NCBI GenBank assembly: GCA_026874595.1
Contig: CM049306.1
Span: forward strand, 48,984,019 to 49,048,018
DNA length: 64,000 bases
Source of the DNA: Sipunculus nudus
Lineage: Eukaryota; Annelida; Sipuncula; Golfingiida; Sipunculidae
Direction: 5' to 3'
In this document: piece by piece, positions 1 to 12,180 of the stretch
Position numbering within the stretch: position 1 is the stretch's first letter
Layout of the letters: the number at the start of each line of letters is the position of its first letter
Notes under the pieces: model-generated
Told to the model about the DNA's origin: nothing
Seen by the model: the letters and a program-made list of their open reading frames with translations, nothing else
Database searches by the model: none
Made by a program: the position numbers and the translations under genes

Positions 1-146
1 TTTAATTGATTAACCCTCCCAATTATTCCACGTGGCTGCTATCGGGGCTTTCATTTTCCATACAGAATAAAAATCCGGATGTCAAAAGACGAGTGTTGTT
101 CAGCTGAAATATTTTCATGAGGTACTGTAATTTTCGCAATATCTGT

Positions 147-640
147 AAAATAAGCATATTACATCAAGCCAAGCTTAAGCCGTAAACGTACTTAATACAG
201 TTTGCCTTGGTGTAAGGGCATAAGAATAAATGGACATATCTGTAAAGGAGGCACTAGATGTTTAATTTAACACTAGGGCAAACAGAGATGATTTTATTTA
301 ACATGAATAAATATCAGTTTGTGCATGTAAGTGCAAAATAAGCATATAAAATCAAGCTATGAGCCGTAAATGTGCTTACTACAGTTTGCCTAGGTCGCAT
401 CATAAACAATTTATAGACACTACACTATGCCTTGGTGTCAGGACTATCTATTAGCCACAACTGCAAGTTATTCATTCTGAGTAACCTCTGTTTAAACTGT
501 TAATTTTCTGACAGGAGAGAGATTAATAAATAAATGGACCTTTCTGTGATGGAGATTACTTGATGTTTCATTTAACCGTCGGGCAAACAAAAATGATTTT
601 ATTTAACATGGATAAATATCAGTTTGTGCATTGAGTGCAT
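147..640. repeat. Imperfect tandem duplication near the window start
   Basis: AAAATAAGCATAT...ATCAAGC, AGCCGTAAA, ACAGTTTGCCT, AATAAATGGAC and AATATCAGTTTGTGCAT occur in the same order in 147-334 and 335-640. The second copy carries ~110 extra bp. It may extend to the left of the window. Confidence 0.7.
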
Positions 641-1890
641 TGAGTGATCCTTTTCCAGCTTATGTCAAAACAAAAATCTGGTAAGGCAAATTTTAAAAAG
701 CTAGTGGTAAGCCTCATGAACAAGATCAGTTGCTGAACAAACCTTATTTGTTTCTAGTTTGTTTTGACTTAATTGGGAAATCAGGGAGTAGGTTACAAAC
801 TAAACCTTAGCAGGCAAGCGGCAATTAACTCTACCTGATTGGAAAACATTTTTCGCCTTGGACTATAAACTTGTTCTGTAGAATGCCACTGAGATCCTTT
901 TATTTTAAAATCTTTTAAATGCATTTTGAAATGGAAAGACACTTTTTTATTCCTTGCAAGTACAACTTTCTCATGACTTGATTTGGCACAGAAGGCTTAT
1001 TTGATTTGGCACTGTAGCCGGGCTTTTAATAACTATAAAATAAAATATATTTATTATAGCCATTGGCGATAAGAACAAATAAAAAAGAAGACTTCCACTC
1101 GGTGGTACGTACCTTTCCAACCATATGCCATGGATTACTAAATGCAAATTAAAACCCTTACGATATGACGTTTTTCTGTCAGAATTGTATTGCATATTTA
1201 TATGATTTTGAACAAATGTTAATGATATTGTTTTTTCCATTTAAACATTACATTGAATATTACTTTGAAAAAATTAGAAAGTGGAGGTCGGAAACGAACA
1301 AAGGCCTTATTGTAAAATAACTAATGTAACAGCAATTCTTTCAAGAGTCTTTTGCAAACAGCGAACATTCACTCTGAACAATGAAACTTCACAAAAGTAA
1401 ACACATTATATTTCTTAAATATATTTATCTGATACCTCTTCTGTTTAGTTTAAATGTTATACTTTACCAAGTTTAACCGCGGGTTATAACGCAAAGCTTA
1501 ATCTTTATTCGTCACATTTATCTTTTTTTATCTACTGAAGAGAGTTTAGGAAAACCTGTTCACACATAAAGTCTGAACATCCCACTTCTAGCAATGACGA
1601 GTTCTGTCTTGTTATATATGTATTACATTGATAATTGCTCAAAAAGAAACAAAAACAAATCTTACTTTAACTTTGTTCATAATCGCGAATATTGATGAAA
1701 TAAACAGGCCCAAGGGGGGGGGGGGGGGGTCAGCCGGCACATTGTGACGGGGCCCAAAGGGAAATTCACCATTAGGTCCCTATAATATGTTTGAAAATGT
1801 GGAGGTCGCATTTAGGTTTATTTTAGCTTTGATTAATTTTAGTTAGGGATGTTAGAGAGGGCCCAGGTCTCTCAGAAGTGTCCTATAGCT
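641..1890. other. Non-coding, AT-rich; nothing recognised
   Basis: No supported gene. A 16-G run lies at 1714-1729. The minus-strand frame 971-1240 shows no domain. Confidence 0.6.
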
Positions 1891-1893
1891 CTG

Positions 1894-1989
<96 letters not shown>
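1894..1989. repeat. (TA)n microsatellite
   Basis: Nearly pure TA for ~95 bp with one GTA interruption. Confidence 0.95.
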
Positions 1990-1991
<2 letters not shown>

Positions 1992-2599
1992 ATAGAGAGG
2001 GTGAGTTTATAATAGGGAATGACGTGAAGGGGATAAAGGGGCCCGGACCTGTCGGGAGAAACCTTTGTATATATACTTGAAAATACTTAATCTAGTTAAT
2101 TTCATATGTATTTTCTCATTTTTTATGTATCTTTCATTAGATTTTCAACAGCGTTCTAGAGCAGATTTAGTGCATAAACATTTTATGAAAATAAATTGTT
2201 ATTATATTAAGTTTGTTTATGGAATGGTCTACCTCTCTCATATTACCTATTACTTATTATGTTAATCATTTACCGGATATGTCAGTATTTATAATTATGT
2301 GAGTCAGCTATGACGCACACACCCTTTATTCATATATGAAGCTTTAATCCAAATTTAACCCAATGTACTTTTGTTCACGACGTGTACTAAGGTAAACTTA
2401 TTAAATCTTGGTAAATTGTCTTGGACATTGCAAGTTTGTAAGTCGGAATGGATGACATGATCTGTTCCAATTATACAGTATCTCCTTCCATCCTTCCTAA
2501 ATCGATCTGGAATTTTAAAACAAGGCTTGCAGAGGAATATGAAAATGATATCAAGGTTAGGCTTATATCCCTGATCAAATCTCCTATATTTTATGCTTT

Positions 2600-2635
<36 letters not shown>

Positions 2636-4253
2636 CGAAACCAATCCTAATCCAGTAATTTTAATACATGTATAAACACAGAATATAAGCCGCTTTTAAA
2701 ATAGCGTTTGACTGAGTTTTAAGTTGATGGGTTTTACCAAATAAATTTTTTTGGTGTAGCCAGTTATACTTTTGTTGTCACTTATCTTGACCAGCCTCAT
2801 GTCTCATGTTCTTTCCTTCCGTTCCGTAGTAGGTACTCTGGCTCTGATGCAGCACCGGACCTCAGGTTGGGAGGGGTGGGGGGTTAAAGGGACATAATCA
2901 GGAACAATTGTATGTCTATTCTTACTCACAATCAGTTCGATTTTGCTTTATACAAAAGTTTCCAGGCAAAACCATTCGAGGACGCGGTCTCTGTTCCTCC
3001 CTATGAGCTGTTTAACACCTTGTTATGGTTTTTTTGTGTTAGTTAACACAGTCCACGTGTGTCTGTTTACATAAAAGTACGTCCGATTTTGCGCATGACA
3101 GATCCCAAACAAAGAGTAGTCTAAATTAGTCCACACATGACCTTTATGTCCTATTTTGGATGGACATAACGGTCCATGGACTGAATGTAAATTCATTGTA
3201 GAACCTTACGCATCAGATTTGAATGATAGATCAAGGGGCCTCAGCGGAAATGAGTAGCATGGGTCGTGTATTGGGTTCCAGGCCTATGTCACCGCAACAA
3301 GCGATGTTTCAGCCAACGGGAACATGTATTACATTTTTGGGACCAAGAGTATTTCCCGATTGACAGGTTATGTTGTTCAGGCGATGCACGGAGTCCCACG
3401 CGCTGTGTTAATGTTGATGCCTGTGATCGCGTCCGGTCCAATGGTTTTTACTCTCGTGTACATGAGTAAGCCAACGGTGTCAGGGCATTATGTTTAGGTA
3501 CCAATTAATTTCAGAGTGAAGATGTTGTTAATTCAACATGCTTTAAAGGTGATTAAGCCCCTTCGAAAGTAAGAAATTATTATTAATATTATTTAGTTTG
3601 AAACCATACATTCAGGATCGTAAATTTTAAGTCAATATAAATTTGAATAAACTAATGAAAGGCAGTTTATTCTATGTATAGGTATATAGGATTCCATCTC
3701 GCACTGTTCTGATCACAGGGACTGGACAGATGTCACTGACACGCATGTAAAGATACCTCAAGAACTGTATATTATAGTGAGACATCGGACACCTACAAAG
3801 CACTTTGTCATCATGGCATCCATGATGTGATATGATGAAGTGAATAACTGAAGTGTAACTCCTGTGGATCTAATTACATACGGTAAGATCATGATATCCT
3901 GACATAAGGGATTGAAGGAACTGCAATTACAAAGACCCCAACATAATACGATATACGAGCCTCGTGTAGCAATCCTACTCTTTGTTACCGCTGCTTTTTA
4001 AAGCAAGCTCTTCTTGGTAAGAACACCAGTGTGCGTACAGGGCAAAGAATTGTAATCAGACCAATGAGAGCACGGTATCGCACTGTGCATCCAAATTAAA
4101 TTGTAAACATGCGACACCTGCTCTCGTTGGTCTGATAACACCGTTTCTGGCACAGGACCAAGAATAAAACCAATTGATGTTGGTGGATGCCATCTTACAT
4201 TTTAACTTTTAAGATAATTTTTCCAGGTCATTCTGTAGGTCACACCGTACAAA
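1990..4253. other. Non-coding; nothing recognised apart from the compound microsatellite
   Basis: Short open frames here (2065-2265, 3266-3469) have no motif or family likeness. Confidence 0.55.
2600..2635. repeat. (CA)n(TA)n compound microsatellite
   Basis: About 11 CA units followed by TA units. It explains the odd cysteine/valine and threonine/histidine runs in open frames here, which I do not call as genes. Confidence 0.9.
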
Positions 4254-4467
4254 TTGGACAAGAGGGGTCCAGGAATTATTCATTGTAGAACCCCACCCCC
4301 TCCCCTTTTAGCCACCGCAACCTTTTTCAAGGGTTTCAGGCGAGTTTTTTTGTGGTCTGGTCCCCCCCCCCCCTCCTTTCACGACCTGGAGACCTTTTTT
4401 AAGGTTTTGTCATTAGTCTTCCTGGGGTGGACCCCTCCTTTTCCTTTATCCTCGATCCGCCTCTATT
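4254..4467 (-). mobile_element. MITE copy, same family as 21611-21814
   Basis: In reverse orientation this copy has the C-tract, GACCTGGAGACC, TTAGTCTTCCTGGGGTGGACCC, TCCTTTTCC and terminal GATCCGCCTCT blocks. The open frame across it (4254-4490) is a shadow of the repeat. Confidence 0.65.
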
Positions 4468-5225
4468 GTCGCGTCAGTTTCAACAATTAGTAACGTTAAC
4501 GCATGAATACACGCTTGAATTCAGGTCACTGCACTGAGTTTCCACTGGACTGCACAAGGTTGGATGAAATATAATGAAAGGTAGTGACAGGTGATTACCT
4601 ACTGTAGTAATTCTGTCGGGCTAACGGTCCTGGATCCGCTCCTTACAGTTCGCTGACTACAAGTATATCCTTCAAGCCAAGGCAGAGGTTTCAAATCCCT
4701 TCTTTCCGAGTCCACTTTTTGTGTGCCAATGCGGGGTGAATGTACCAAAACCTTCATTCCTCGTTCCTGAGCTTTTTTTTCTCTTTTACGCTGTAATTGT
4801 GTAATTGTAACTGGATGCAGCTTAAATTTTAAAACGTTCCAATTACCTATCTGTTTTTTGTATTCTAAAGGTAATCCCTTTGTGGCTATCACCGCACACA
4901 GGTTGCTTGTTTTGTTTATATCATCATGTTTATAATATGTGGGGCCCCGCCAAAATAATCAAAACAAATTCAACAAGTGCATATTGCATCAAGTCAGATA
5001 AAACAGAGCCGTGCATATGGCGTTTTGTAACGAGTGTCCTTTTCTACCTGCGCAAATATGCAACCGACCACCTTAGGTTACCTGTATTCCACGTTTCACA
5101 TAGAACATTAATACATATACAAAGGAAGCCAGAAATTACAAAAAAAATCTTTTTTTTTTCAAAAGGCAGGCGAAGAGGCACCTTTAAATGATTAAACTGT
5201 AGCAAATAATGATTAACATGTAGCA

Positions 5226-5278
5226 AATATATATATATAAATTTATATATATGTTTGTGTGTGTGTGTTAACGGCCTG

Positions 5279-5330
<52 letters not shown>

Positions 5331-5344
5331 AACGGCCTGTATTA

Positions 5345-5380
<36 letters not shown>
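5226..5380. repeat. Compound (TA)n/(GT)n microsatellite
   Basis: Three TA runs are separated by two copies of GTTAACGGCCT (5267 and 5328), suggesting duplication of the microsatellite with its spacer. Confidence 0.9.
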
Positions 5381-5383
<3 letters not shown>

Positions 5384-5856
5384 ATAATGATAAAAATGAC
5401 GTAAATGTGAGTTGGCGAATTTGTATTATTCCTATTAAAATTAAATTGTGGTATAATATATATATCCATCGCTTGTTGTGTGAGTGAAAATAATTTTAAT
5501 GAAATCTCTTGAACACACCTGTGTGGAGGTTAATAAACTGCATTTTGCTAACTAGATAAAATGCAGTATATAGAAAACACATAGGCCCAGGTGGGTCTGC
5601 TCAGTGTCCTAGACGTAATCTATATGGGGATCTATAAACAGGCAACATAATAGTTTCCTTACATAACACTGATCCGAAGACGGGCACTATACTGCAAACA
5701 GCAATTTGTTGACATGTGATATTGATGTATGCGCCAAACACCACGAACGAATTCTAAAGAATTGATTATCCATCAAATGATTCATCACGGAACGGTATAA
5801 TTTGCTGACGCCATTGCAAATATCGATGATCATGTGACTCAGATATCTCTAATCGC

Positions 5857-5914
<58 letters not shown>
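5857..5914. repeat. (TA)n microsatellite
   Basis: About 29 uninterrupted TA units. It lies inside a minus-strand open frame that is not a gene. Confidence 0.95.
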
Positions 5915-5919
<5 letters not shown>

Positions 5920-7710
5920 CTCACACACATGTATATGGAAAATATTCTAGCTATGCACCAACATGTCATTAATAATTCCTTTCCGTTCCGGACTAACTGC
6001 CCAGGACAGCTGCTCTTTTCCTTAAATGAGAAACCATGCAGGTTGTTAAACAGTAAAGAAAACGGAGTTCCACCAGTTCAGCAACCTCAACCGTGTACGC
6101 TGTGGTTCCAGAAGGACTTTAATTTAATACATTTTTTCAGGGATGAATTTTTGCATTGTTGCCAATAACATAAGAGAACATGGGGTTAAATGTTGAATAG
6201 CCTTCTCTTTTATTATTATTATTATTATTATTATTAAGTCATATAAAATCGATGTCACATTTAACATTAAAATCATTTTCTTTATACCCTCCCTCATTTT
6301 ATCATGATTTTTCTTTGCAATTTCAAAAGTCTTTAAACTTATACTGAACTACTGAACTTGTAATTAAAATAAATAACAATTTCTTACGCAAGAATAAAGT
6401 TTCTTGATAAGAAAAAATAATATGAAACAACCACCTTCAAGGAAAAGCGTCTAAGGGTAAAAGGATACGCGGAAGAAATACCAAGGAGAATACACGTTCG
6501 GAAATAAAAACCATTCGGGATTTCCCCCAGTGGACGGCTGCCTCCGCCGTAATTGCCGGTGTTTGTTCATCTTTACATAAAGGCTCTGATTTACGTGTCT
6601 GAAGAATTCTTCCAGTACTCAAGGGCTTATTACAAAAACAACCGTAGCAAATTACTATATCTGTTGTGTACGGTAAAAAACATACAAGAACATTAATAGA
6701 AAGGATTCAGCTATAAAAAGATATCTTTCATTTCGTCTCGTTGGCTTAATTGAGAAGAGTTCTTTAAGATGCGGAGAACCCTGTGCGCTTAGTAAGAGAA
6801 CTGCATGTATTGTTACAGTAAATGTTGGTTCCGGTTCGCCATCTGGCTGGGGGGGGGGGGGGGGGGCTGGTTTCCTGCATTTCTCGTATAACAACCGAAG
6901 GGTTTAGTGTTTATGGTAAAATCCCGTCTACAGCCATCCCTCTCAGGCAACCATTTGGCTCTACTTGCAACTTTTGTCGGTCTCTCATATGCTTTTAAAT
7001 CTTTAGGGATTCCTACAAGACAAATAACTTTTAAAAGCTTTTCTATAAAAGAATGCCGAGTAAAACTTACATAATTTGAATGCAGGTAGCACGTATCGGA
7101 GATCATGAATAAACATTATAAAACACTGAAATTTTGTTAAAACTGCAATTTGGTTGCAAATATATGTATTGAAATAACTTTATTAAACCGTTATAAAAAT
7201 TCTATATTATACTGTAAGCTTTTACTATTTTAGCAGTCCATTCTGAATCTTTGTATACTGCAAATCATGAGATTGCTGTATGACATGAACATGAGTTGTT
7301 TTATGTTGAAATCGGAATCAAACATGTTACGTCATTCACAAGGCATATTACAGTCATATATCTGATATTGACTTAATTATGGAGTCATTCTTTCCCCATT
7401 CATTATAAGTTTTCACCATCCACTATTTCGCATGTATTTATTTTTCAAATACTCTTTATTGACCCACCATAAGTTGAGGTATATTTGAATTTTTTACCGC
7501 CTGCAGGTTTATGGTGCTCATTTAACGTGAGGATATTATGGTTATGATTCTAGACGTACTTGTCACTGCATCTTCATACTACAAAGTCTCTAACATGACC
7601 AGGTACTTACATATACCTGGCTTAAACGAAACTCTAGCATCTTTTCCTTGAATAATAATATTATGTTCGGCCCAAATCACAACTGTCAAGCAAAACCAAC
7701 CAACTTAATA

Positions 7711-8021
7711 TAAGGCCAAAAAAATAAAAGGTATGGTTCTCAGGCACAGCACCGCGTCAATGTTTACCAACGCATCAATAATTTTGATTATAATTTTCAT
7801 CTTTTAGAAGATAAAATAATATAATTTTTATAAAATTTCTTTTGTTATGTAGTCCTTTTACCTGTTAAGCCATAAAATGTTGTTCTTTACATGCTTTTCC
7901 CTGTTCATTTGATATTTTTATCGAAACATACAAAATCGGTCAAAAATAAATATCGCCGCCCGTACTGAATTAAGAAAAAAAGTGCCGGAGAACCATCCGT
8001 TTTTTTTGTTTTTTTTTGCCT
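7711..8021. mobile_element. ~310-bp MITE-like element with ~40-bp inverted ends
   Basis: The left end (GGCCAAAAAAATAAAAGG then ATGGTTCTCAGGCAC) is mirrored by GTGCCGGAGAACCATCC plus a T-rich tail ending TTTGCC. Another copy lies at ~54807. No coding sequence. Confidence 0.65.
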
Positions 8022-8184
8022 AAGCACTACATTTTTCAAATACCGTCAGAACAAGATCACATGTAGCAGATACTGGCAAGGCTGATTTGATTGGTCAGTT
8101 ACTCGATGTTTAACGTTTTATCAAAACATCGCTCCAGACGTAAAATTAGAACGGATGTACGCGAGTATTTTGATTGGTGCAATT

Positions 8185-8390
8185 TGCCTGATTCATTATT
8201 CATGATATAGATGCCAGAGGGGGTCGCGGAATCACGGTCTGTGATAGAATGGAACCTCGCTCTATTATACCCTTCGGCCATGATTAGTTGAGGCTCATAT
8301 AATAATAGAGCGGGGTACAAGTCTAGGTCTGTGACTACTTGGGGGGTTGTCAATCATTTGATACTGTGATGATGTGTCATTATGCAGCAA
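8185..8390. repeat. Relative of the 13288-13616 inverted-repeat element, with a hairpin
   Basis: It shares CATTATTCATGATATAGATG, CCAGAGGGGGTCGCGGAATC and a TCTGTGA block with the right arm of the 13.3-kb element. Inside, CGCTCTATTATAC and GTAATAATAGAGCG-like words face each other around GGCCATGATTAGTTG, forming a hairpin. The left counterpart (CATCTTCATACTACAAAGTC, ~7570) lies on the far side of the 7711-8021 element, which may be nested. Confidence 0.5.
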
Positions 8391-9108
8391 ACAAGTGTAG
8401 ATTGAATATAAATTCTACAGGTCCTATTATACATGAATGGATTTTATGCTTCTGAAGGAGTCGAGGCAAACCAAAAATATATAAAAAATCAAGAAAAAAA
8501 AGTGAAGAAAAACCTGGCTATTTATAATACTATATACACACTAGCTATATAACACTTACATTTAACTTATCTTTAAAACGTCAGTGTATATCTTTAAGTA
8601 ATCAAAATTGATCTCCACTTAATGTATAAATATATATCTAAAAGTACTTACAAAGTTATCTGACTTCTCGTGTCTATGATGTCTTCTGATTCTGCAAGAT
8701 AGCTTTTGAATCAAAGCGTCAGTGCTTTACCACAGGCCATGGGAATTATTGTTTTCCTGTTTACTGCAAGGAGAACTATATTTCGCCCACGCCTCGTTAC
8801 TTACCGTTCTTGCCCCCGGACTCGTATAGAGATAAAAAGGATCAACAAAATAAACCATAGCAGATAACAAACAGGAATAAATTTATCCTGTTCCGTAAGA
8901 GGTGTATTGTTTTCCGATCTTGCAAATGGCTACCTTTTTTAATCTTAGTGTGACTCAGATATAAGTTAGAAATAACATGTTTACAAATTCACAGGATAAG
9001 CCTATAAATGCTGAAAACAATCACATTAACCGCCTCCATTTGTTAATGCTTGCTTAATGCTTGCAGACTACGTGTACAGCACACGCATCCTCTCATATCC
9101 TGGTGTTC
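8391..9108. other. Non-coding; nothing recognised
   Basis: AT-rich, no repeat or open frame I can support. Confidence 0.55.
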
Positions 9109-9383
9109 AGCAGGCCCGGCGACTACTTCACCTGCGGGCCCTGGGCGTGTAATTGTTCATACTACTGGATCATACCATCCAGGAACCGCCGAAAAGCGCA
9201 CCACTCGATTGTGAGTGCATGAAACACGGCCGCTGTAGGGCACGGCTGACCAAGGATGCAGAGGGCTCACCATTGGGGGGGGGGGGGGGGGCGTGAACTA
9301 TATCCCCGCCTCGGCTGAGATTCGAACTCACGATCTCCCATCTTTGATTCCTGAGCTCTACCCCTAGACAACAGAAGCCAGTT
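9109..9383 (-). mobile_element. tRNA-derived SINE-like unit
   Basis: On the minus strand the start carries an internal pol III promoter: box A in TGTCTAGGGGTAGAGC (9353-9369) and box B in AGTTCGAATCTC (9317-9328), spaced as in a tRNA. The arms do not fold into a complete tRNA acceptor stem, so this is not a working tRNA gene. A 17-G run and unrelated sequence follow, as in the body of a SINE. The plus-strand view contains the 17-G run at 9275-9291. Confidence 0.55.
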
Positions 9384-9934
9384 GAAAACAATCATCATGT
9401 AAAAATACAAAATTTAGATTTTAGTTTCTTCCTATTCCTTAATTTTTTTACGACTATTATTATATCATTAATAGAGTTTTTATCAGCTGATAAAATGTTT
9501 TGATATTTTAAACATTTTATCTATATTGTCTTAGGAATACAATGCCATCATACTTTTTTTTTGTTTCATATAATACTCCATTCCAAATTAACGTTGTTTA
9601 TACTGTCACTTTAAACAGAGAGACGCTAATTATAGACCATAACGCTATTTAGTGAAAGATGTTTTCAACTTTTTTCAACACAGTTAGGTCAGCTATAAAA
9701 ATAATAAGTGAAGGAAGAAAAGAATCTTAGAAAGAATGTATTTACCAATCCCCAATTACTTTATAGCTTTGACACAATTGAACTTGAGCAAGTATTGTAT
9801 GTGAAATTGGCGTGTTACATCATTGCTAATGGTCATTATATAAATTTATTTAATATTCTGCTCAGCAGGTTGTCGTCATAAATATCCTTTCATAATCTTG
9901 CACAGGAAGAGCTAGCAATCTGTATTGATAGTTT

Positions 9935-10165
9935 TGTTTACATTCCAGCTCGGCTTGGGGAACGTCCACTTTACGACGGAGGGAGGCGAAGAAACCATGA
10001 GCTGCGGGGCTTGGAGAACGTTGCTTCATTAAATCAATGGACTTGCAAGACTGATGGCGAGGCTGCGTGCCGGCGCTGCTGCTAGCGCTCAGAGCTGCCT
10101 GTTTCCGCAGGGAGTACGGACAAGCACTGCAGTGCGCTCCTGCAGACCAATCGCTCAGCTTAAAT
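9935..10165. promoter_or_regulatory. GC-rich, CpG-containing patch upstream of the receptor gene
   Basis: This ~230-bp stretch is clearly richer in G+C and CpG than the AT-rich DNA around it and ends about 350 bp before the receptor ATG. It contains CGACGG, GCCGGCGCTG and CTAGCGCTC motifs. A 106-codon open frame on the minus strand (9862-10182) covers it, but its product matches nothing I recognise. It could be a promoter/CpG patch, a 5' non-coding exon of the receptor, or a small unrelated exon. Position and composition are seen; function is inferred. Confidence 0.35.
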
Positions 10166-10516
10166 GATCTTAAGTGTGGCATAAAGTACAGGATTTAATA
10201 CTTGCCTTTAAGAAAAAAAAGATTTTGGATAAAATTCATTTTAAACTATGGTGCAAAGAACACAGACATAAACTATAGCATATTAGAAGACCGGGCTGCA
10301 AGGAAATCTAAACAGCACATGCAGCACTGAGACCATCAATCCACACTTAGTTCCAATTTAAACTGTGGAAGAAAAAACAGACACCGGATTATTTATCTGT
10401 CTTAACTTTTGAAGAAGGGAAAACTGAAAACAATTTGGGACTGCTGAGTACATTGACACAATGTTGATAAGTAAATAATTTAAAACATATTGTGCAAACA
10501 GTTCATTCTAAAAAAA

Positions 10517-11872
10517 ATGGATAACCGCCAACCGGAGCTGTCGACCATGAAGGATCCGGGCATGCGGGCGTTTGGGATGGTGAGTACGTTTACGCAGCGT
10601 ATTCCAACTATCGACCCGTTTGGTAATTTGAGCCAGCCTCCTGTAAACGTTACGGGAAACCGTGACGACTACAGCGTGATGTCAGTGCTTGTGGAATTGA
10701 ATGTATACATCACACCAGTCATCGTGGTAGTCGGTATTACCGGAAACTTGCTCAACTTCTTGGTGTTTGCCACGACGCATCTGCGTCGACAGTCCTCGAG
10801 TGTCTACCTTGCCTTCTTATCGGTTGCGGACATCGGGTTTTTGATAGCGATTTTTGTAATATGGCTGCAACATTCGAATATACCGGTATTTCACAGGAAA
10901 GGGTTTTGCCAAATAGTGATATATTTCACTTATATCTGCCGGTTCTTGTCTGTTTGGTTAGTGACCAGTTTTACCGTTGAACGCTACATTATTGTGTGTT
11001 ACCCTTTTAAGCGAAGCCGGTTATGTACTCCTCGCCGGGCAAAACTGGTGGTATTTTCACTTGTTCTTTTCGCATTCCTTGCCTATTCTTTTGCCACATG
11101 GACTTCAGGGGTGGTAGAGTTTGGACCAATGGAATCCTGCATGCCGCTCCCGAAATACTACAATTTGCTCACAGTTTGCGAAATCATCGACATGTTATTG
11201 ACACTTGCTATTCCATCTCTCACCATTGCCATACTCAATGTTAGAATTGTCATAAAGATCCACCAGTTTAGAAAACAGATGAAAAATATGGATCTTAAGT
11301 CCTCTTGTTCAAACGTTGCCAACACAACGATCTACCCCAGTGAGCGCATGCGCCCAAGCGTCGTCCGAACCTCATTTTCGACCGAAGGGACCCTTCAGTT
11401 TACCTTCCGATCACGACACGAGGGACAGACCCGGGAAGGACTGGAAAATACAGTAGCACAAGCTAAGGTAATACGACTACGGAAGGACACACAGTACAGA
11501 ACAGCTAAAATGCTGCTCGTTGTCTCGAGTGTCTTTCTAATTTTGAATCTGCCAAGTCACGTGACCCGCTTGCACACGTTCATCAAACAGACTTTTGGAG
11601 ATCGGTATATGGACGGCGGAGGGGTCCAGTGGGCAGAACTCTTTCATATTCCGTACAACTTAAATTTTGCCATCAACTTTTTCCTGTATTCTGCCTGCGG
11701 GAGGCCATTCAGAAGAGGTCTTAAAACCGTCTACTACCGCTTCACATACCGGATACGGAAATGCTACAGCATCATGCGCCGGGCAAAGGGCTGGGATCTA
11801 CCCAAGGCGGACGCAGACATTGAAGCACCGTTTCGGGAAAGGGTACTTCAAAGGGATGCTGGGAAGGATTAG
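10517..11872 (+). CDS. Class A (rhodopsin-like) G-protein-coupled receptor, neuropeptide-receptor type, apparently intronless
   Basis: The open frame encodes about 451 residues with seven hydrophobic segments, so this is a plasma-membrane receptor expected to signal through G proteins. Approximate segments are TM1 61-84, TM2 96-118, TM3 129-157, TM4 175-196, TM5 217-243, TM6 331-352 and TM7 375-395. The N-terminus has two N-glycosylation sequons (NLS, NVT). TM1 has GN, TM2 has SVAD with the conserved Asp, and TM3 ends in ERY instead of DRY. Cys131 and Cys208 can form the usual TM3-ECL2 disulfide. TM6 has NLPSH in place of CWxP, and TM7 has NFFLY in place of NPxxY. Loop 3 is long (~85 residues) and Ser/Thr-rich. 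The frame stays open upstream to 10490, but only through a TTG codon. The first ATG is 10517, in good context (seven A before ATG). The overall look suggests FMRFamide/myosuppressin or TRH-type peptide receptors. The ligand and subfamily are inference; GPCR identity is secure. A 5' non-coding exon further upstream cannot be excluded. Confidence 0.9.
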   Translation: MDNRQPELSTMKDPGMRAFGMVSTFTQRIPTIDPFGNLSQPPVNVTGNRDDYSVMSVLVELNVYITPVIVVVGITGNLLNFLVFATTHLRRQSSSVYLAFLSVADIGFLIAIFVIWLQHSNIPVFHRKGFCQIVIYFTYICRFLSVWLVTSFTVERYIIVCYPFKRSRLCTPRRAKLVVFSLVLFAFLAYSFATWTSGVVEFGPMESCMPLPKYYNLLTVCEIIDMLLTLAIPSLTIAILNVRIVIKIHQFRKQMKNMDLKSSCSNVANTTIYPSERMRPSVVRTSFSTEGTLQFTFRSRHEGQTREGLENTVAQAKVIRLRKDTQYRTAKMLLVVSSVFLILNLPSHVTRLHTFIKQTFGDRYMDGGGVQWAELFHIPYNLNFAINFFLYSACGRPFRRGLKTVYYRFTYRIRKCYSIMRRAKGWDLPKADADIEAPFRERVLQRDAGKD

Positions 11873-12180
11873 ATAACGTGCCTTGAATTTTACATGCTGG
11901 GATCTTTAAGCGTGTTTAAATAACAAAATATGATTTGAAATGGCTTATCGACGGACACTTGGCTTGGGGCTATGTGGATAAGACACGGAGGGATTTGCTA
12001 TACTGAGAGGGGTGTATGATCGATGGGACAGAAAAATTGGATCTGCTGTCCCCGTTCCCTGAGTGAGTGGAAATTTGTTATTGATATAGTCTGGTGCCTC
12101 ATATTTTATCCCCTCATATAGCTCTACAAAATGTAAATACACACCACAGTGTACCCAAGGTCTGTGATGTCAGTTTTTTG

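Larger units (their letters stand above)
4468..7710. other. Non-coding, with microsatellites and one long G run
   Basis: Besides TA-rich microsatellites and a (TTA)n run (~6213-6236), there is an 18-G run at 6849-6866. Open frames of 60-103 codons on both strands carry no recognised domain. Confidence 0.55.

Noticed and set aside
9311-9380. True tRNA gene on the minus strand
   Set aside because: Box A and B are present but the acceptor stem does not pair, and a SINE-like body follows.
9862-10182. 106-codon minus-strand frame upstream of the receptor as a gene
   Set aside because: No recognised motif; openness fits the GC-rich composition of the block.
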